This document shows, in pieces, positions 4,903 to 7,175 of a stretch of DNA of 7,175 nucleotides (positions are counted from its first letter, which is position 1; the number at the start of each line of letters is the position of its first letter). Both the position numbers and the translations under genes were made by a program. Origin of the DNA: an uncultured Collinsella sp. (GTDB taxonomy: Bacteria; Actinomycetota; Coriobacteriia; Coriobacteriales; Coriobacteriaceae); assembly GCA_900549245.1 (NCBI GenBank), contig URNQ01000090.1, positions 1 through 7,175 on the forward strand, in the 5' to 3' direction. The notes under the pieces are model-generated. The model made no database searches. It had not been told where the DNA came from and saw nothing but the letters and a program-made list of their open reading frames with translations.

Positions 4903-6798
4903 TTAAGCCGTATGCGCTTGCACAAGCGCCATCAGCTCATGCCAGGACCGGCGCTCGCGTAGGCGCTCGACCCCCTGGCGGTCCATAAAGATCTCGGCGA
5001 GCAGTGAGCTCAAGATCCGCGCCTCATCGCCGCCCGACCGGGCAAACGACACCATAAAGACGATATCGACCTCATGGCCGTATTCGTCCCAAAGAATGGG
5101 ATGTTCGAGCAGGCCCACGGTAACAAAGGCCTCGGCGCTCAAGGGATGCATCCCATGGGGCATGGCTACCCCATTGCCAAACGAGGTGGCACTCGCGCTC
5201 TCGCGCTCGGCGACCTCTTGGGCAAACTGGGCATCGACACGGCCGCTCTCGACGGCGCGCTCGGAGAGATATCGGAGAACGGCCTGCTTCGACGACGCCT
5301 CAACGCGGTTGAAGAACAGGGCACGGCTAAAGAAAGAGCATACGGAGTCCGATTGCGCAGTGTCGTCGCTCAGTACCTTGCGGATAGCGTTGACATCGCT
5401 CGTCTCCAAGAAGAAATCGGCCTCGCGGACGGGCACGGGCAACTTGACGTTGAGCGGCACCGTTGTGAACACGTAGTCGATGTGCGAAAAATCGAACGTT
5501 CCCACGCGGGCGACATCGCATGTCTCAATCGAATCGATATACATGCCAAACTGCTTGCGGTACTGGTGCTCGAGCATACGGGCGCTTCCCGCTCCCGAGG
5601 CGCACACGATCAAGATGCGTTTGCGACGCGGCTGGTCGGCTTGCTGCTCGAGAGCCAGGGCAAATGCCATGGCGATGTAGCCGAGCTCTTCATCAGAGGG
5701 CTGACTGCCAAAATGACGCTCGAGTACCTGCGAGGTGCCAGCTGCCATCGAATAGGCCAACGGAAACCTCGTCTTGATATCGGGCAGCATGGGGTTATCC
5801 ATATGCATGTGATATTCAAGGCGATAGCCCAGAGGGCCGATATGCCGAGCAAGGTTCATGCGAAGTTCAAGATCGCCGCTAAAGTCAAACCTAAACTCAT
5901 CGTTGACCGCACGTACCATCTCGGAAGCAATCTCCCACATCTCGTCCGAGATAACGGCAGAGCCCTTCTCGGGCACGCCCGTGCCCCTGCCGAGCAAATG
6001 GATTGCGATAAAGGCAACCTCTTCTCGGGGCATGCTCACGCCCAGGGCATCCTTGATGTTTGCGGCAATCTGGAAAGCCGCGGCGTATTCGCGCGTTCCC
6101 TCCAGTTTTTGAACGTCCGATTCTGCAGCTGGGACATAGCAGCCCTGCTCGATGCGGCCAAGAGCAATGTAAAGATGCATGATGAGATTGCGGGATGCCA
6201 GCGAGCTCACCGTGACGGGCGAGGCCGTCAGGGCATCGTCCACACATGCGGCGATGGCCCGCAGGCGCTCGGCGAGCTTTGCATCGTCGGTGTCGGGCAA
6301 CACGGGCCTCACCAGCGAGGCCAGGCACAGGCGCCGTTGTGACTCCCCGCCCGCAACGCGGATTCCGTAGCGTGGGCGCTTTTCGAGCGTTAAGTCAAAT
6401 TGGGCGAGTTTCTGCTCTACCAGACGCATGTCATTGGACAGAGTTCGCGCCGAAACGTAGAGTAAATCCGCATACTCCTCAATCGTCACCCACTGGGACC
6501 GCATGAGGAGGTCGTTAAGAAGGAAGGACACACGGCCATCGCGCGTATCAGGAATGCCCGGATGGGCCAGAGCCGCACCGTCTAGCAAGCGAGCAAGCTC
6601 ATCTGCACGTGCAACATCGATACGATACTGCCCCTTGCTGCCAACGATGCGTGCAACCCCTGCAAGGCTGTCGTTTGCGCGATGGATATAGTTTCTCACG
6701 GCGCGCTCGCTTACCTCGAGACGCTTGGCAAGTACCGCGACAGCGACAGGCTGAGCGTCCTCGATCATATTTACAAGCTGCTTGACGCGAGCATCCAT
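4903..6798 (-). CDS. licR: LicR/ManR-type PRD transcriptional activator with IIB and IIA modules
   Basis: This DNA-binding activator of the adjacent beta-glucoside operon is controlled by PTS phosphorylation. Its 631 residues contain, in order: an N-terminal HTH (about 5-60), a second Mga-like HTH (about 90-145), PRD1 (about 175-280), PRD2 (about 285-390), a IIB-like domain (392-480) and a type-2 IIA domain (about 490-628). Visible phosphorylation sites are His208 and His267 in PRD1, His319 in PRD2, Cys399 in VCASGAGSA and His548 in AMPHG. The second PRD2 His is replaced by Ala378 in GYIAMAFAL. The spacings His208-267, His319-Ala378 and Ala378-Cys399 (59, 59, 21) equal those I recall for Bacillus LicR, so the alignment is firm. 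The N-terminal HTHs exclude a BglG-type RNA antiterminator. The ATG at 6796-6798 has AAGGAGG upstream. The gene lies 119 nt before IIA in the same direction. Confidence 0.93.
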   Translation of the reverse strand: MDARVKQLVNMIEDAQPVAVAVLAKRLEVSERAVRNYIHRANDSLAGVARIVGSKGQYRIDVARADELARLLDGAALAHPGIPDTRDGRVSFLLNDLLMRSQWVTIEEYADLLYVSARTLSNDMRLVEQKLAQFDLTLEKRPRYGIRVAGGESQRRLCLASLVRPVLPDTDDAKLAERLRAIAACVDDALTASPVTVSSLASRNLIMHLYIALGRIEQGCYVPAAESDVQKLEGTREYAAAFQIAANIKDALGVSMPREEVAFIAIHLLGRGTGVPEKGSAVISDEMWEIASEMVRAVNDEFRFDFSGDLELRMNLARHIGPLGYRLEYHMHMDNPMLPDIKTRFPLAYSMAAGTSQVLERHFGSQPSDEELGYIAMAFALALEQQADQPRRKRILIVCASGAGSARMLEHQYRKQFGMYIDSIETCDVARVGTFDFSHIDYVFTTVPLNVKLPVPVREADFFLETSDVNAIRKVLSDDTAQSDSVCSFFSRALFFNRVEASSKQAVLRYLSERAVESGRVDAQFAQEVAERESASATSFGNGVAMPHGMHPLSAEAFVTVGLLEHPILWDEYGHEVDIVFMVSFARSGGDEARILSSLLAEIFMDRQGVERLRERRSWHELMALVQAHTA

Positions 6799-6800
6799 GT

Positions 6801-6810
6801 CCTCCTCCTT
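6801..6810 (-). promoter_or_regulatory. Strong Shine-Dalgarno of the activator
   Basis: The minus strand reads AAGGAGGAGG just before the ATG, with AAGGAGG at 5-nt spacing. This supports the chosen start codon and suggests efficient translation of the activator. Confidence 0.8.
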
Positions 6811-6821
6811 TCCCTGCGTCT

Positions 6822-6850
6822 AGTCTAACGCGGTAAAGAATGACACTCCA
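6822..6850 (-). promoter_or_regulatory. Weak candidate promoter of the activator gene
   Basis: On the minus strand TGGAGT (6850-6845) and TAGACT (6827-6822) are separated by 17 nt. They match the sigma-70-type -35 and -10 boxes at 3 and 4 positions of six. Transcription would start near 6815 and give a short leader holding only the ribosome binding site. The match is weak; I offer it as the best pair in the leader. Confidence 0.25.
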
Positions 6851-6860
6851 CGTCGCGCTC

Positions 6861-6878
6861 GTTCCGCCAACTCGGAAC
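6861..6878. promoter_or_regulatory. Inverted repeat upstream of the candidate promoter, possible operator
   Basis: GTTCCG (6861-6866) and CGGAAC (6873-6878) form a perfect 6-bp inverted repeat with a 6-nt spacer. It lies just upstream of the candidate -35, where an activator site could be. Short inverted repeats arise by chance in GC-rich DNA, and no second copy is seen before IIA. Confidence 0.25.
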
Positions 6879-6914
6879 AGGTTGCGGGGAGTCCAGCTGA
6901 GCTATGGAGAGCCT

Positions 6915-6962
6915 GGGGAGAGGGCCCGAAGGCAATGCGTCGGTGTGGGATGCGCCTTCCCA
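6915..6962. repeat. Isolated degenerate copy of the 62-bp repeat unit
   Basis: The core GGGATGCGCCTTCC (6947-6960) matches the core of the three tandem units at 965-1150. The left end GGGGAG lies 32 bp before the core, as in those units. The left arm is poorly conserved, so the palindrome is weak. It lies just before the right 29-bp repeat. Confidence 0.5.
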
Positions 6963-6972
6963 GCCATTGGGC

Positions 6973-7001
6973 AGTCATTGGGGACAGACTTAAATGAGTA
7001 G
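6973..7001. repeat. 29-bp direct repeat, right copy
   Basis: Identical to 909-937 over all 29 bases and in the same orientation, 6,064 bp away. Here its TTGGGGACAG-ACTTAAAT part forms the outer left arm of the large hairpin at 6978-7070. Confidence 0.85.
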
Positions 7002-7070
7002 TCGTTGGGGACGTTCTTGTTTGACTAGTCGTTTAAGAACGTCCCCAATGACTATTAAGGACTGTCCCAA
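6978..7070. repeat. Two-tier imperfect hairpin element
   Basis: The inner arms 7000-7018 and 7035-7053 are 19 bp each with one mismatch (AGTCGTTGGGGACGTTCTT against the complement of AAGAACGTCCCCAATGACT). The 16-nt loop contains the palindrome GACTAGTC. The outer arms 6978-6995 and 7054-7070 pair imperfectly (TTGGGGACAG with CTGTCCCAA, and ACTTAAAT with ATTAAGG). Four bases, GAGT, separate the tiers on the left. Such nested palindromes are typical of REP/BIME or small non-autonomous transposon ends. No T-tract follows on either strand. Confidence 0.8.
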
Positions 7071-7108
7071 GCTGCCGGCAGGAAAGGAACGTCCCCAAGT
7101 GCCGGGTT
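7055..7108. repeat. 54-bp direct repeat, right copy
   Basis: Identical to 1155-1208 over all 54 bases and in the same orientation, 5,900 bp away. Its first 16 bases are the outer right arm of the hairpin at 6978-7070. It ends 26 bp before the stem of the neighbouring terminator. Confidence 0.9.
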
Positions 7109-7130
7109 GCTCAATGACTAGGTGAATAGC

Positions 7131-7162
7131 AAAAGCCCCGCAGTCGGAGCGGACTGCGGGGC
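7131..7162 (-). terminator. Rho-independent terminator of a gene beyond the right edge
   Basis: GCCCCGCAGTC (7135-7145) and GACTGCGGGGC (7152-7162) form a perfect 11-bp stem with a 6-nt loop, followed on the minus strand by TTTT and GCTATT. It must end a leftward transcript entering from the right of the window, so the activator needs its own promoter between here and 6799. Confidence 0.88.
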
Positions 7163-7175
7163 TCATGAAGAGAGG

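Noticed and set aside
5074..6342. 422-codon plus-strand open frame opposite the activator
   Set aside because: It lies entirely inside the activator gene, has no ribosome binding site, and reads as the antisense of a well-supported multi-domain protein.
4903..6798. BglG/LicT-type RNA antiterminator
   Set aside because: The N-terminus has DNA-binding HTH domains rather than the short CAT RNA-binding domain, and IIB and IIA modules follow the PRDs. I also saw no antiterminator hairpin with terminator before the structural genes.
909..7108. Integrative element with att sites
   Set aside because: There is no integrase, tRNA gene or mobility gene in the window; the repeated blocks look like dispersed intergenic repeats.

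Overview
The window looks like the chromosome of a high-GC gut actinobacterium of the class Coriobacteriia, most probably Collinsella or a close relative. This is an inference from three things: GC-rich third codon positions, the mix of a PTS beta-glucoside operon with a C39-like surface peptidase, and intergenic repeats of the 'ggggacag / ggggacgttc' type that I associate with that group. No rRNA, tRNA or marker gene confirms the taxon.

Layout. Positions 1-910 (+) carry the 3' part of a membrane-anchored C39-like cysteine peptidase whose start lies left of the window. Positions 911-1301 hold no gene. This stretch contains a 29-bp repeat, a degenerate tandem array with a 62-bp period, a 54-bp repeat, and a rho-independent terminator that works on the minus strand. 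From 6798 down to 1302 (minus strand) there is one complete catabolic locus: a LicR-type activator, PTS enzyme IIA, IIB and IIC of the lactose/cellobiose family, and a GH1 6-phospho-beta-glucosidase. Positions 6799-7175 again hold no gene. They contain the activator's leader and a weak candidate promoter, a fourth 62-bp-like unit, exact second copies of the 29-bp and 54-bp repeats, a large two-tier hairpin between them, and a second minus-strand terminator that must serve a gene beyond the right edge.

How the genes work together. IIA, IIB and IIC import and phosphorylate a beta-glucoside such as cellobiose. The GH1 enzyme splits the 6-phospho-disaccharide into glucose and glucose-6-phosphate. 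The activator carries its own PRD, IIB-like and IIA-like modules and should sense PTS phosphorylation to switch the locus on. IIB, IIC and the hydrolase are tightly packed (9-nt and 1-nt gaps), while a 119-nt gap after the activator may hold a separate promoter for the structural genes.

The enzymes are of familiar type. The less ordinary content is: an Ala in place of the second conserved His of PRD2 in the activator; the modular intergenic repeats, where the same 29-bp and 54-bp blocks enclose a tandem array at one end of the operon and a nested hairpin at the other; and the peptidase's Arg/Gln-rich cytoplasmic tail. I do not see a clearly new multi-gene system.
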